Below, piece after piece: positions 40,924 to 49,827 of a stretch of 64,000 nt of DNA (position 1 is the stretch's first letter; every line of letters begins with the position of its first letter). Origin of the DNA: Streptomyces acidiscabies (GTDB lineage: Bacteria; Actinomycetota; Actinomycetes; Streptomycetales; Streptomycetaceae); contig NZ_JAGJBY010000002.1 of NCBI RefSeq assembly GCF_020010905.1, positions 2,294,001 through 2,358,000 of the forward strand, written 5' to 3'. The position numbers were made by a program, and so were the translations under genes. Below the pieces are notes generated by a model. The model had not been told where the DNA came from. It did not search any database and saw only the letters and a list, made by a program, of their open reading frames with translations.

Positions 40924-43791
40924 CTAGAAACTCTCGGTGAACACGAACGAGAACTCCGCGGGCGCGGCCTCCAGTACGTACGACGGGAGCGGACCGGGAC
41001 CGCACGCCTGCGTCCCCACCCCGTGCACCGCGTGGTCCAGGTGCACCCACACGGTCTCGCCCGGCACCAGGTCGGTACGGTGGCGCGCGGCGTCCAGCTC
41101 CTCGGTGGTCCAACGGCGTGCCGTGAACCAGAACTCCGGGTCACCTTCGACCTGGAGCCCGCCCAGCGTAGCCCTGCGGACATCGGCTCGCGAGCCGTTT
41201 TCCTGCGGGTACACGTACGGCGTCTGGAGCGCGTCCACCGTCGACTCGTACCGCCCGACCGCCGACGCCTCCCGGCTGTCCGGGTACGCCTCCAGCGGCC
41301 CGCCGCCGAACCAGCTCACCGCGTCCGTCGTACCGGGCAGCCCGAACCGGACACCGAGGCGCGGCAAGGGAATGGTCCAGCGCCCCTCGGGGGTCACGGA
41401 CACCGTGAGCTTCAGGCGCGAGCCGTCGGACGTCCAGCGGTAAACGGTTGCGATACCGATGTCGGCGGCGGCCGGCGCGACCCGGGTCCGCACGGTCAGC
41501 GCGTCCCCCTCGACCTCCACCGCGTCGATCCGGTGCCGCATCCGGTGCAGACCGGCCTTGCGCCACAGCTCGCTGTAGTTGGTCCCGGAGAACCACTCGG
41601 TCCCGTTGTCGTTGTCGGTCGTCGCCCGCCACACGTCGAGCCGCAGCCCGCCCGTCACCGGCACCGCCCCGATCGAAGTCAGCTCACCCGTACGGGAGTT
41701 GAAGACAGCCGGGCCGAGCGTGATCCCGCCCTCGCCGACGACCGGCGCGACCGACGCACCCAGACCCGGCAACGCCCGCGCCGCGACCGGCACTTGACCC
41801 CAAGCGACGACATGACCCCGCGCACCCCACAGCGTGTCGGCGGCCAGCACGGCCCGTACCGTCCACGCCGTCTCCGCACCCTCGGGCGCCTCGACCGGCA
41901 CCGGCGGCAGCTTCACGTCCGCCGACGCACCGGCCGCGAGCGCGGGCACCTCCAGCGCACCCGACGCGACCTCCTCGCCGTCCACCTGGAACGCCCAGGT
42001 GAACTCCAGCGCCGAAAGGTCCGCGAAATCCTGCTTGTTGGCGATCCGGACACCCTCGCCACAAGGCACGACCGAGACCGGCTCGATGACCTTCTTGAAC
42101 TCAAGGAGCCCGGGGGAGGGGGTGCGGTCGGGGAAGACTAGCCCGTCGCAGACGAAGTTCCCGTCGTGCAGCTCCTCGCCGAAGTCACCGCCGTACGCGT
42201 ACCCGAACTCCTCGTGCACGATGCCGTGGTCGATCCACTCCCAGACGAACCCCCCTTGCAGGCGGTCGTACTTCTCGAACAGCCGCTGGTAGTCGACGAG
42301 TCCACCCGGGCCGTTGCCCATCGCGTGCGCGTACTCGCACTGGATGAAGGGGAGTTGACGCCGTTTACCGGCGCCCCCGTCGAGGTTCTTGCCGATCTCC
42401 TCGGTCTCCCCGTGGAACGCGTACATCCGCGAGTAGACGTCCGTGTCGCGCGAGGACCAGTCGCCCTCGTAGTGCACGAGCCGCGAGGAGTCCCGGCCGT
42501 GGATCCACTCGGCCATCGCGGTCAACCCGCGCCCGGTGCCGGCCTCGTTGCCCAGCGACCAGAACACGATCGAGGGGTGGTTCTTGTCGCGCTCGACCAT
42601 GCGCTCGGCACGGTCCAGGAGCGCCGGGGTCCAGCGGTCGTCGTCGACCGGGTTGTCCCGCCACTTCTGCTCGCCGAAGCCGTGCGTCTCCAAGTCGCAC
42701 TCGTCGATCACCCAGAGGCCGTACTCGTCGCACAGGTCCAGGAACGCCGGGTGCGGCGGGTAGTGGGACGTACGCACGGAGTTGATGTTGTGCCGCTTCA
42801 TCAGCAGCACGTCCTCGCGCATCGTCTCCAGGTCGAGCGAGCGGCCCGTCTCCGGGTGCCACTCGTGGCGGTTGACGCCCTTGAAGAGGATCGGCGTCCC
42901 GTTGACCTTGATCAGACCGTCTTCGAGTACGACGGTCCTGAACCCGATCCGCAGCGGGACGCGCTCGCCGGAGGTGGCGAGGACGGCGTCGTACAGCCGG
43001 GGCGTCTCGGCGGTCCACGGCTCCACCGGAAGAGACACCTGGGAACCGGTCTCGATGTCGAGATCCAGCTCCGGGACCGTCACACGGCCGGGTACGTCCG
43101 AGTCGACGCGCAGAGTGCCGGTGCCCGTGACGTGGTCGTAGGAAGCGGTTACAGAAAAGTCCTGGACCGCGCCCTCAGGGCGGTGCAGCAGGGTGACGTC
43201 ACGGAAGATCCCGGGAAGCCACCACTGGTCCTGGTCCTCCAGATAGGAGCCCGCCGACCACTGGTGGACGCGGACCGCGACAACGTTGCCTTCCGGCCGC
43301 AGCAGCCCGCCCACCGCGAACTCGTGGGCCAGGCGCGACCCCTTGAACTCGCCGAGTTCCGTGCCGTTCAGCCAGACCCGGGCGCAGGACTCCACGCCGT
43401 CGAAACGCAGCACCGCGTCCCCGCCCGCCGGCCAGTCGCCGGGGAGGTCGAAGACGCGCAGGTGGTCACCGGTCGGGTTCTCGGTCGGGACGTGCGGCGG
43501 GTCCACCGGGAACGGATAGAGAACGTTTGTGTAAATGGGGGCGCCGTGGCCCTGGAGCACCCAGTGCCCCGGGACCGAGACCTCCGCCCACCCCCCGGCG
43601 TCGTATCCGGGCGCCGCGAACGCGTCGTCCTCGGCGCCGGCCGTCTCCGACAGCCTGAAGCGCCAGCGGCCGTTCAGCGACAGCGTGGCCGCGTCCGAGG
43701 CCGCGTACCAGGCGCGGGGCGGGAGCGCCCCGTGGCCCGGCGAGACGTCCTCGACGTAGGCGACATCCGTGGAGGTGGTGCGGAAAGACAT
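40924..43791 (-). CDS. lacZ: Beta-galactosidase, GH2 LacZ type
   Basis: 955-aa cytoplasmic beta-galactosidase with the five-domain LacZ layout: jelly roll (LSLNGRWRFRLSE), two Ig-like domains around the TIM barrel and a C-terminal bgal_small domain. The barrel contains KGVNRHEWHPETGR, acid/base Glu416 in WSLGNEAGTG and nucleophile Glu486 in IQCEYAHAMGN. GGAGA precedes the start. It is the last gene of the operon that begins with the importer lipoprotein and would hydrolyse imported galactosides, probably from galactan or arabinogalactan side chains. Atypical codons create GTAAACGGTTGC at 41440-41451. Confidence 0.92.
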   Translation of the reverse strand: MSFRTTSTDVAYVEDVSPGHGALPPRAWYAASDAATLSLNGRWRFRLSETAGAEDDAFAAPGYDAGGWAEVSVPGHWVLQGHGAPIYTNVLYPFPVDPPHVPTENPTGDHLRVFDLPGDWPAGGDAVLRFDGVESCARVWLNGTELGEFKGSRLAHEFAVGGLLRPEGNVVAVRVHQWSAGSYLEDQDQWWLPGIFRDVTLLHRPEGAVQDFSVTASYDHVTGTGTLRVDSDVPGRVTVPELDLDIETGSQVSLPVEPWTAETPRLYDAVLATSGERVPLRIGFRTVVLEDGLIKVNGTPILFKGVNRHEWHPETGRSLDLETMREDVLLMKRHNINSVRTSHYPPHPAFLDLCDEYGLWVIDECDLETHGFGEQKWRDNPVDDDRWTPALLDRAERMVERDKNHPSIVFWSLGNEAGTGRGLTAMAEWIHGRDSSRLVHYEGDWSSRDTDVYSRMYAFHGETEEIGKNLDGGAGKRRQLPFIQCEYAHAMGNGPGGLVDYQRLFEKYDRLQGGFVWEWIDHGIVHEEFGYAYGGDFGEELHDGNFVCDGLVFPDRTPSPGLLEFKKVIEPVSVVPCGEGVRIANKQDFADLSALEFTWAFQVDGEEVASGALEVPALAAGASADVKLPPVPVEAPEGAETAWTVRAVLAADTLWGARGHVVAWGQVPVAARALPGLGASVAPVVGEGGITLGPAVFNSRTGELTSIGAVPVTGGLRLDVWRATTDNDNGTEWFSGTNYSELWRKAGLHRMRHRIDAVEVEGDALTVRTRVAPAAADIGIATVYRWTSDGSRLKLTVSVTPEGRWTIPLPRLGVRFGLPGTTDAVSWFGGGPLEAYPDSREASAVGRYESTVDALQTPYVYPQENGSRADVRRATLGGLQVEGDPEFWFTARRWTTEELDAARHRTDLVPGETVWVHLDHAVHGVGTQACGPGPLPSYVLEAAPAEFSFVFTESF

Positions 43792-43816
43792 CGGTCTCCA
43801 GCTCTTCAGCGATGGT

Positions 43817-44659
43817 TCAGCCCTTGATGCCCGTCTGTGCGATCCCCTGCACCAGCCAGCGCTGGAGGAAGAGGAAGACGAACACCAGCGGCAGGATCGA
43901 CACGGCGGTGGCCATGAAGATCAGGTGGTAGTTCACGGTCTGGTTGGTCATGTACGAGGACAGCGCGACCTGCACCGTCCACGAACTGGGATCCTGCCCG
44001 ATGACCAGGGGCCAGAGGAAGGAGTTCCAGCCGTTGATGAACGTGATGGTCGCCATGGCGGCGAAGAAGTTCAGCGAGTTCGGCACCACGACACGCCAGT
44101 ACGCGCCCCAGTAGCCGAGCCCGTCCACCCGCGCCGCCTCCTCCAGCTCCTTGGGGAACCCCAGGAAGTACTGCCGGAACAGGAAACACGTGAAACCGCT
44201 GAACAGCCCCGGAACGATGAGACCTCGGTAAGAGTCCACCCAGCCGAGGGACGACACCAGGACGAAACTGGGCACGAAGGTGACGGCTGTCGGAACCATC
44301 AGCGTCGCGAGGACGACGTAGAAGACCTTGTTCGCGTGCTTGTACGGGATCCGCGCGAGACCGTACCCGGCCAGCGAGCACACCAGCAGGATGCCGGACG
44401 TCGACAGGACCGCGACGACCGTCGAGTTCCACAGCGAGCGCGCGAAATCGACCGTCGGGTCGTCGAACAGCTCGCTGATGTTGCTCCACTGGATGCTGGT
44501 CGGGAACCACTTCCAGTTCTCGCCGGTGATCTCCTGGTCCGTCATCAGCGCGTTGCGGACGATCAGATAGAAGGGGATCAGAAAGAGAAACGCCGCGATA
44601 CCGGTTGCTACGTACAGTCCGGTGTTGCCGAGGACAGAGCCACGCTTACGACTGCTCAC
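43817..44659 (-). CDS. Sugar ABC importer permease, MalG type (galactoside locus)
   Basis: 280-aa permease, GTG start overlapping the preceding stop by 4 bp. VATGIAAFLFLIPFYLIVRNALM is the first membrane segment, and the EAA loop is ELEEAARVDGLGYWGAYWR. It pairs with the MalF-type protein encoded upstream. The locus has no ATPase gene. The lacZ start follows 25 bp after its stop. Confidence 0.88.
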   Translation of the reverse strand: MSSRKRGSVLGNTGLYVATGIAAFLFLIPFYLIVRNALMTDQEITGENWKWFPTSIQWSNISELFDDPTVDFARSLWNSTVVAVLSTSGILLVCSLAGYGLARIPYKHANKVFYVVLATLMVPTAVTFVPSFVLVSSLGWVDSYRGLIVPGLFSGFTCFLFRQYFLGFPKELEEAARVDGLGYWGAYWRVVVPNSLNFFAAMATITFINGWNSFLWPLVIGQDPSSWTVQVALSSYMTNQTVNYHLIFMATAVSILPLVFVFLFLQRWLVQGIAQTGIKG

Positions 44660-45624
44660 TTCGACTCCTCCCCCCTTCCGAAGCCCATGATCTTGCCCTG
44701 CACCAGCGTGACGACGCAGATCAGCATGGTCAGTACGACCGCGCCCGCGCTGCCGACGCCGTAGTTCTGGTTCTCACCCAGCGCCATCTTGTACAGCTCG
44801 ACCAGCGGCGGCTGACCCCAGGTGGCCTTGGACAGCAGGTTGAAGAACTCGTCGAACGCCTGGTACGCCGCGATCAGCAGCAGCAGGATCACCGCCGTCG
44901 AGGTGGCCCTCAGCTGCGGCAACGTGATGTAACGGAACGTCTGCCACCCCGGCTTCGCGCCGTCGATGGACGCGGCCTCGTACAGCTCCTTGGGGATGTT
45001 CTGGAGCGCCGCGATGAACAGAATCATGTAGAAACCGGATTGCAGCCACAGCCGTACGGTGACGATGACCAGCCAGTACCACGGCGGGTCGGGGCTGGCG
45101 AGCCAGGCGATGTTGTCGATCCCGAACCAGCCGATGACCGTGTTGGCGAGGCCGAAGCGTACGCCGTTGAAGAGGGACATCTTCCAGATCAGCGAGGCGG
45201 CGACGTAGCTGACGGCGGTCGGCAGGAAGAACGCCGACCGGAAGAACGCCCGCGCGATGCTGATCCGGTTCACCAGCAGCGCGAGTCCCAGCGAGACCGC
45301 CCAGGTGAGCGGCACGATGAACGCGGCGAAGACGGTGAACGTGACCAGCGAGTTGCGGAAGTCGACGTCCGTGAGGATCTGCTTGTAGTTGTCGAAGCCG
45401 ACGAAGTCGCTCGGCGTGACGGTGAAGCGTGCCTCGAAGAAGCTGAGCCAGATGCTCCAGCCGATCGGCACGAAGACGAAGATCACCAGGCCGATCAGGA
45501 ACGGACCGGTGAAGAGCCAGAAGTTCGCGGTGGGGGAGGCGGCGAACCCCCGCCTCGGCCGCCGGCCCGAGGGGGCCGGGACCGGGGCGGAGGAATCAGC
45601 CTTCCGCGTGGTGGTGGTCGACAT
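44656..45624 (-). CDS. Sugar ABC importer permease, MalF/UgpA type (galactoside locus)
   Basis: 322-aa permease. A disordered basic N terminus precedes the first segment (ANFWLFTGPFLIGLVIFVFVPIGW). The EAA loop is ELYEAASIDGAKPGWQTF. It is encoded between the lipoprotein and the MalG-type permease, with a 19-bp gap to the former and a 4-bp overlap with the latter. Confidence 0.88.
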   Translation of the reverse strand: MSTTTTRKADSSAPVPAPSGRRPRRGFAASPTANFWLFTGPFLIGLVIFVFVPIGWSIWLSFFEARFTVTPSDFVGFDNYKQILTDVDFRNSLVTFTVFAAFIVPLTWAVSLGLALLVNRISIARAFFRSAFFLPTAVSYVAASLIWKMSLFNGVRFGLANTVIGWFGIDNIAWLASPDPPWYWLVIVTVRLWLQSGFYMILFIAALQNIPKELYEAASIDGAKPGWQTFRYITLPQLRATSTAVILLLLIAAYQAFDEFFNLLSKATWGQPPLVELYKMALGENQNYGVGSAGAVVLTMLICVVTLVQGKIMGFGRGEESK

Positions 45625-45643
45625 GTCGTGTTCTCTCCGCGGC

Positions 45644-46909
45644 CTATCCGAAAAGCTTCTTGAGCTCGGCGTCGACCTTCTTCTCGGCCGCGGCGAGCTG
45701 GGCCTTCGGGTCGTCGCCCTTACGGATGGCGTTGGCGGTCACGTCGTTGATCGCGGAGATCATCGCCTGCGTCCAGCCGATGTTGTCGAAGTGCCCGAAC
45801 TCGTTGAAGAGTTTGACGCCCTCGGCCGGCAGACCGGACTTGAGCTTGGTCGCGCTCTGCGCGAGCGAGGTGCGCGGCGGGATGTGGAAGCCGTAGGAGG
45901 TCGCGAAGTCCTCCTGGTACTGCTTCTGCTCGATCCACAGCCACTTCACGTACTCCTTGGCCGCTTCGACGTTCTTGCCCTTGGCGTTGACGAACATCGA
46001 CCAGCCGCCGTTGACGACCGACTGCTTGCCGGCCGCGCCGACCTTCGGGAACGGGAAGATGCCGATGTCGTCGCCGAGTGCCTTCTGCATGACCGGCATC
46101 GCCCACATGCCGCACCACTGCATCGCCGTCAGGCCCTGCGTGAACGCCGAGGGGTCCCACCAGTCGGTCGGGGCGCCCAGCAGCAGGTCGCCGCTCGTGA
46201 ACAGGCCACGCATCTGCTTGAAGCCCGCCGCGACCGCGTCCGTGTTGAACGCGGGCTTGTTGTCAGCGGTCAGGGTGTCGGCGCCCGCCGACCAGATCAG
46301 CGGGGACTGGATCGGGGTGAGGTCATTGCCCAGGTAGGCACCCTTGACCTTGCTCGTGGTCAGCGCCTTCGCTGCCTCTATCAGCTCGTCGAGCGTCGTC
46401 GGGACCTGGATCTTCGCCTTCTCGAACAGCGACGGCCGGTAGAAGAAGAACTGCGGGTCGTCGATCATGCGGACGCCGTAGATCTTGCCGTCGACCGTGT
46501 GCGAGGTGATGTCGGCCTGGTTGAAGTCGCTCTTGACCGGCGCCATGATGTCGGTCAGGTCGGCCACCTGACCGCTCTTGACGAGCTGGATCTGCGGGTG
46601 GAACTCGAACACGTCGGGCGCGTTGTCGGTGAGCAGCGCGGCAAACAGTTTCTGCTCGAAGTTGGAGCCGGTGATCCACTGCGTGGAGACGTTCGCGCCC
46701 TTGTACGCCTTCGCGTACTTCTTCACGGCCGCCTCGACGCCGTCCTCGCCGTACGCGTGGAAGTACTGCACGAGGTTCTTGCCCGAACCGGAGCCGCCGC
46801 TGCGGCCCGTGTTGCCGCCGCACGCGGCCAGTCCGCCGGCGGCGGCCAGGCCCATCGTGGCCCGCAGGACGGATCGACGATTCCAGTTGCTCATGCTCGA
46901 TGCCGACAT
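45644..46909 (-). CDS. Sugar ABC importer substrate-binding lipoprotein (galactoside locus)
   Basis: 421-aa binding protein, start at the ATG complementary to 46907-46909 with AAGGA upstream. A Tat-like RRSVLRATMGLAAAGGLAAC segment ends in the lipobox LAAC, so the mature protein is a lipoprotein. The mature part shows the family-1 solute-binding pattern (FEQKLFAALLTDNAPDVFEF, WWDPSAFTQGLTAMQWCGMWAM). Gene order with two permeases, lacZ and an upstream ROK gene suggests galacto-oligosaccharide binding. Confidence 0.88.
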   Translation of the reverse strand: MSASSMSNWNRRSVLRATMGLAAAGGLAACGGNTGRSGGSGSGKNLVQYFHAYGEDGVEAAVKKYAKAYKGANVSTQWITGSNFEQKLFAALLTDNAPDVFEFHPQIQLVKSGQVADLTDIMAPVKSDFNQADITSHTVDGKIYGVRMIDDPQFFFYRPSLFEKAKIQVPTTLDELIEAAKALTTSKVKGAYLGNDLTPIQSPLIWSAGADTLTADNKPAFNTDAVAAGFKQMRGLFTSGDLLLGAPTDWWDPSAFTQGLTAMQWCGMWAMPVMQKALGDDIGIFPFPKVGAAGKQSVVNGGWSMFVNAKGKNVEAAKEYVKWLWIEQKQYQEDFATSYGFHIPPRTSLAQSATKLKSGLPAEGVKLFNEFGHFDNIGWTQAMISAINDVTANAIRKGDDPKAQLAAAEKKVDAELKKLFG

Positions 46910-47018
46910 GCTTGACGTCCTTGTCTTGAGTGCGGCTGCTGCACAACAGCTCCGGCACGGTGGCTCGAAAGCGCTGCGGAGCGGGACGTTAACCTTCGGC
47001 TAAGGCTTCGGCAAGGGG

Positions 47019-47067
47019 TTGAACAAAGCCTGTTCGAAGCGTTGTGACTGTTCGGCCACGCGAACAG
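47019..47067. promoter_or_regulatory. Candidate ROK operators between regulator and importer genes
   Basis: GAACA at 47021-47025 faces TGTTC at 47031-47035 within the larger quasi-palindrome 47019-47038. CTGTTCG (47048-47054) and CGAACAG (47061-47067) are a perfect inverted repeat with a 6-bp spacer. Both lie upstream of the importer lipoprotein, just after the ROK gene. They share the GAACA/TGTTC half-site. Confidence 0.55.
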
Positions 47068-47099
47068 GGCGGCGGTGCAGGGAGCTTGAGCCCCGCCCG

Positions 47100-48344
47100 T
47101 CAGGAAGGCGGTGCGGTACGGGTCCTCGCCGTGGCCGTGCGTTTGCTGGACTGCAACGCCCCCTCCAGGGCGAGCGTCGCCGCGCCGAGGCAGACCGAGT
47201 CGGTGAGGATCGGGGACAGGACGATCTCGGTGGCGGCCATCGGCCGCTTCAGCGCGTGCCGGGCGACGGCCTCGCGGACCTCGCGCACCAGGGGTTCGCC
47301 GAGCCGCAGGGCGACCCAGCTGCCGAGTACGACGACCTCGGGGTTGAGGACGTTCACCAGGTCCGCGATGGCCGCGCCGAGATAACGGGCCAGATCCTGG
47401 ACCACCTTGACGGCGATCGGGTCCTGCTCGGCGAGCCCGGCGGCCAGCGCGTCCAGCGTGGCCGACTGGTCCTCGGGGTGCAGCAGCGGGCTGCGCGGGC
47501 TCAACTCCCTGATGTTCTGCATGATTCCGGGCGCGCCGACGTACGTCTCGACGCAGCCGTGGTTGCCGCAGTGACAGAGCCGGCCGTCCAGCACCAGCGT
47601 CGAGTGCCCCCACTCCCCGGCGCTGGAGCTGACCCCCCGGTGCACCGCCCCGCCCAGGATCAGCCCGGCGCCGACGCCCGTCCCGAGGATCACCACGACC
47701 GCGTCGCCGTGCCCGCGCGCCGCCCCGAACCACAGCTCGGCGACCGCGCAGGCGCGCAGCGGGTTGTCCAAGTACAGGGGATACGCGATGTGTTCGGCGA
47801 GCAGGTCGAGCAACGGCACGTCGTGCCAGTCCCAGTTGGGCGCGTACTCGGAGACGCCGGTCGCCCGGTCCACCTGGCCCGGCATGCTCACCCCGACGCC
47901 GAGCACCCGCGCCGCGTCCACCCCGGCCTGGGCGACGACCGAGCCGGTGGCCGCCGCGATGTGCGCGACGACCTGCTCGGGGCGGCTCTGTCCCGGGCGC
48001 ATCCGCTCCTGCGCCCGCGCGAGGACGTTCAGGCCGAGGTCGTACAGCTCGACATGGACGTACGTCTCCGCGATGTCCACGCCGATCAGCGCGCCGCCCC
48101 GGGCGTTCACGGCGACCAGGCCGCGCGGCCGGCCGCCCGCCGAGTCCTCGAAACCGACCTCCGTGATCATCCCGAGGTCGAGCAGCTCCCCGACGAGGGT
48201 CGCGACCGTGGCGAGGCTCAGGCCGGTCTCGGCGGCGAGCTCCTGCCGGGAGGTGGGCGAGCGGGCGATGATCTGGCGCAGCACCTCGTAACGGTTCGCG
48301 GTGCGGATGTCGCGTGATGTGCGCTTCACCGGAGTTGCCCCCAT
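47100..48344 (-). CDS. ROK-family transcriptional regulator
   Basis: 414-aa ROK repressor with an N-terminal winged helix (YEVLRQIIARSPTSRQELAAETGLSLATVATLVGELLDLG) joined to a sugar-kinase-like domain. The kinase-like part has VDIAETYVHVELYDL, ILGTGVGAGLILGG, GEWGHSTLVLDGRLCHCGNHGCVETY with the ROK zinc ligands, and a conserved C-terminal segment. It is of the NagC/Mlc/XylR class and should sense a sugar. Position immediately upstream of, and co-oriented with, the galactoside operon indicates it as the local regulator. Confidence 0.92.
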   Translation of the reverse strand: MGATPVKRTSRDIRTANRYEVLRQIIARSPTSRQELAAETGLSLATVATLVGELLDLGMITEVGFEDSAGGRPRGLVAVNARGGALIGVDIAETYVHVELYDLGLNVLARAQERMRPGQSRPEQVVAHIAAATGSVVAQAGVDAARVLGVGVSMPGQVDRATGVSEYAPNWDWHDVPLLDLLAEHIAYPLYLDNPLRACAVAELWFGAARGHGDAVVVILGTGVGAGLILGGAVHRGVSSSAGEWGHSTLVLDGRLCHCGNHGCVETYVGAPGIMQNIRELSPRSPLLHPEDQSATLDALAAGLAEQDPIAVKVVQDLARYLGAAIADLVNVLNPEVVVLGSWVALRLGEPLVREVREAVARHALKRPMAATEIVLSPILTDSVCLGAATLALEGALQSSKRTATARTRTAPPS

Positions 48345-48443
48345 CCCTGTCCACCCGCGCGGGAGCAGCGTCGCTCCGGCGCCGCGCCAGGTTATGGGGG
48401 TGCCCGGTGATTCGACAAGGGTTCGGAAAGGGGGTTGAGAAAG

Positions 48444-49688
48444 TCAGCCCTCCAGCACATCGCGAACGAAAGCATTCGTGAACTTTCCGGCCGGGTCCAG
48501 CTCGTCCCGGAGCGTCCGGAAGTCGTCGAGGCGGGGGTAGCGCTCGCGCAGGGCCGCCGGGGCGGTGGTGAAGACCTTCCCCCAGTGCGGGCGGGCGCCG
48601 AAACCGTCGAGAGCGCTCTCGACGGCGCGTACGGCGGGCAGGACCGCGTCCATGTCGTCGGTCCAGGTGAAGTGCAGGGCCACCGAGTCGCGGCCGTACG
48701 CCGGGCTGAGCCACTGGGTGTCGGCCGCGATCGTGCGGACCTCGCAGATCTGGAGAACGGTAGAAACCGTTTCCCGGACGTTTCCGACCGCATCGAGCGC
48801 TGCTAGGGCGTGCTCGCGGGGGAGCAGGTACTCCGACTGGAGTTCGTCGCCGCTGCTGGGGGTGAACTCGGCCTTGAAGTGCGGGAGTCGCTCGTGCCAG
48901 GGGCCTGCCGCGCCGAACTGGTCCGTGCAGTTCTCCGCCGGCATCCCCGGCACCGGGTGCAGCTTCTCCGTCGCGGGCGCGGCCCACGGGAACCCGGCGT
49001 ACGGCTCGTCGATCCGCCGCTTCACCCACACCTGCCGGAACCCCGCCTCCCGCCAGTCGGTGAACAGGCTCACGCTGTACGCGGCACTCGCCACGGCCTC
49101 GAAGTCCAGCCCCTCCAGAGGGAGTTCGGTGAACGTGTACTGCTCGACGCCGTACGCCGGTTCCAGGTCCAGGGTGAGCGCGACGACGACACCGAGGGCG
49201 CCCAGGGAGGTGACGGCGCCGGGGAAACGGGCATCGTCCTTGCCGATGGTGACCAACGACCCGTCGGCGGTGAGGAGTTCGACCTCACGGACGGGCGTGG
49301 CGAGGGGGCCGTTGTTGACGCCGGACCCATGAGTCCCCGTCGCGACCGACCCGGCCACCGAAATGTGCGGCAGCGAAGCCATGTTGGGGAGCGCGAGCCC
49401 CGACTCGTTGACGTGCCGCGCGAGTTCGGCGTACTTCACACCACCACCGACGCGCACGGTACGCCGCTCGGTGTCGACGTCGATCACCTGCGGCAGGGCG
49501 TCCAACGAGACGAGCACCCCGTCGGCCCCGGGCTCGGCGATCCGGTTGAACGAATGCCCGCTCCCCAGCACCCGCACCCGATCATTCCCCGCGACGACTT
49601 TCCGCAGCGCCTCGACACCACCCGGCCGCACCACGTCCTTCGCCACGAAGCTGATGTTGCCCGCCCAGTTGGTCACGCTCGCGGTCAT
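48444..49688 (-). CDS. aldO: Alditol oxidase
   Basis: 414-aa FAD-dependent oxidase closely resembling Streptomyces coelicolor AldO, which oxidises xylitol and sorbitol at C1 and releases hydrogen peroxide. The covalent FAD attachment site is visible as VRVLGSGHSFN (His45). PNMASLPHISVAGSVATGTHGSG, YSVSLFTDWREAGFRQVWVKRR, HERLPHFKAEFTPSSG and HWGKVFT match conserved parts of AldO. No signal peptide is present, consistent with a soluble enzyme. It is divergent from an MFS gene; a role in sugar alcohol use fits the region. Confidence 0.87.
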   Translation of the reverse strand: MTASVTNWAGNISFVAKDVVRPGGVEALRKVVAGNDRVRVLGSGHSFNRIAEPGADGVLVSLDALPQVIDVDTERRTVRVGGGVKYAELARHVNESGLALPNMASLPHISVAGSVATGTHGSGVNNGPLATPVREVELLTADGSLVTIGKDDARFPGAVTSLGALGVVVALTLDLEPAYGVEQYTFTELPLEGLDFEAVASAAYSVSLFTDWREAGFRQVWVKRRIDEPYAGFPWAAPATEKLHPVPGMPAENCTDQFGAAGPWHERLPHFKAEFTPSSGDELQSEYLLPREHALAALDAVGNVRETVSTVLQICEVRTIAADTQWLSPAYGRDSVALHFTWTDDMDAVLPAVRAVESALDGFGARPHWGKVFTTAPAALRERYPRLDDFRTLRDELDPAGKFTNAFVRDVLEG

Positions 49689-49827
49689 ACGTCGTCCTTC
49701 CGGCTTCCGAGGGGATGCGGGGGAAACTTACCCCGTCGGAGTGGAGGCCGGTGCTGGTGGATCACTTCTTGCAAAAGGGTTGCAGTTACTTGGTAATAGG
49801 CTTCAAGCTCTTGGGGTCGTTACGTCG

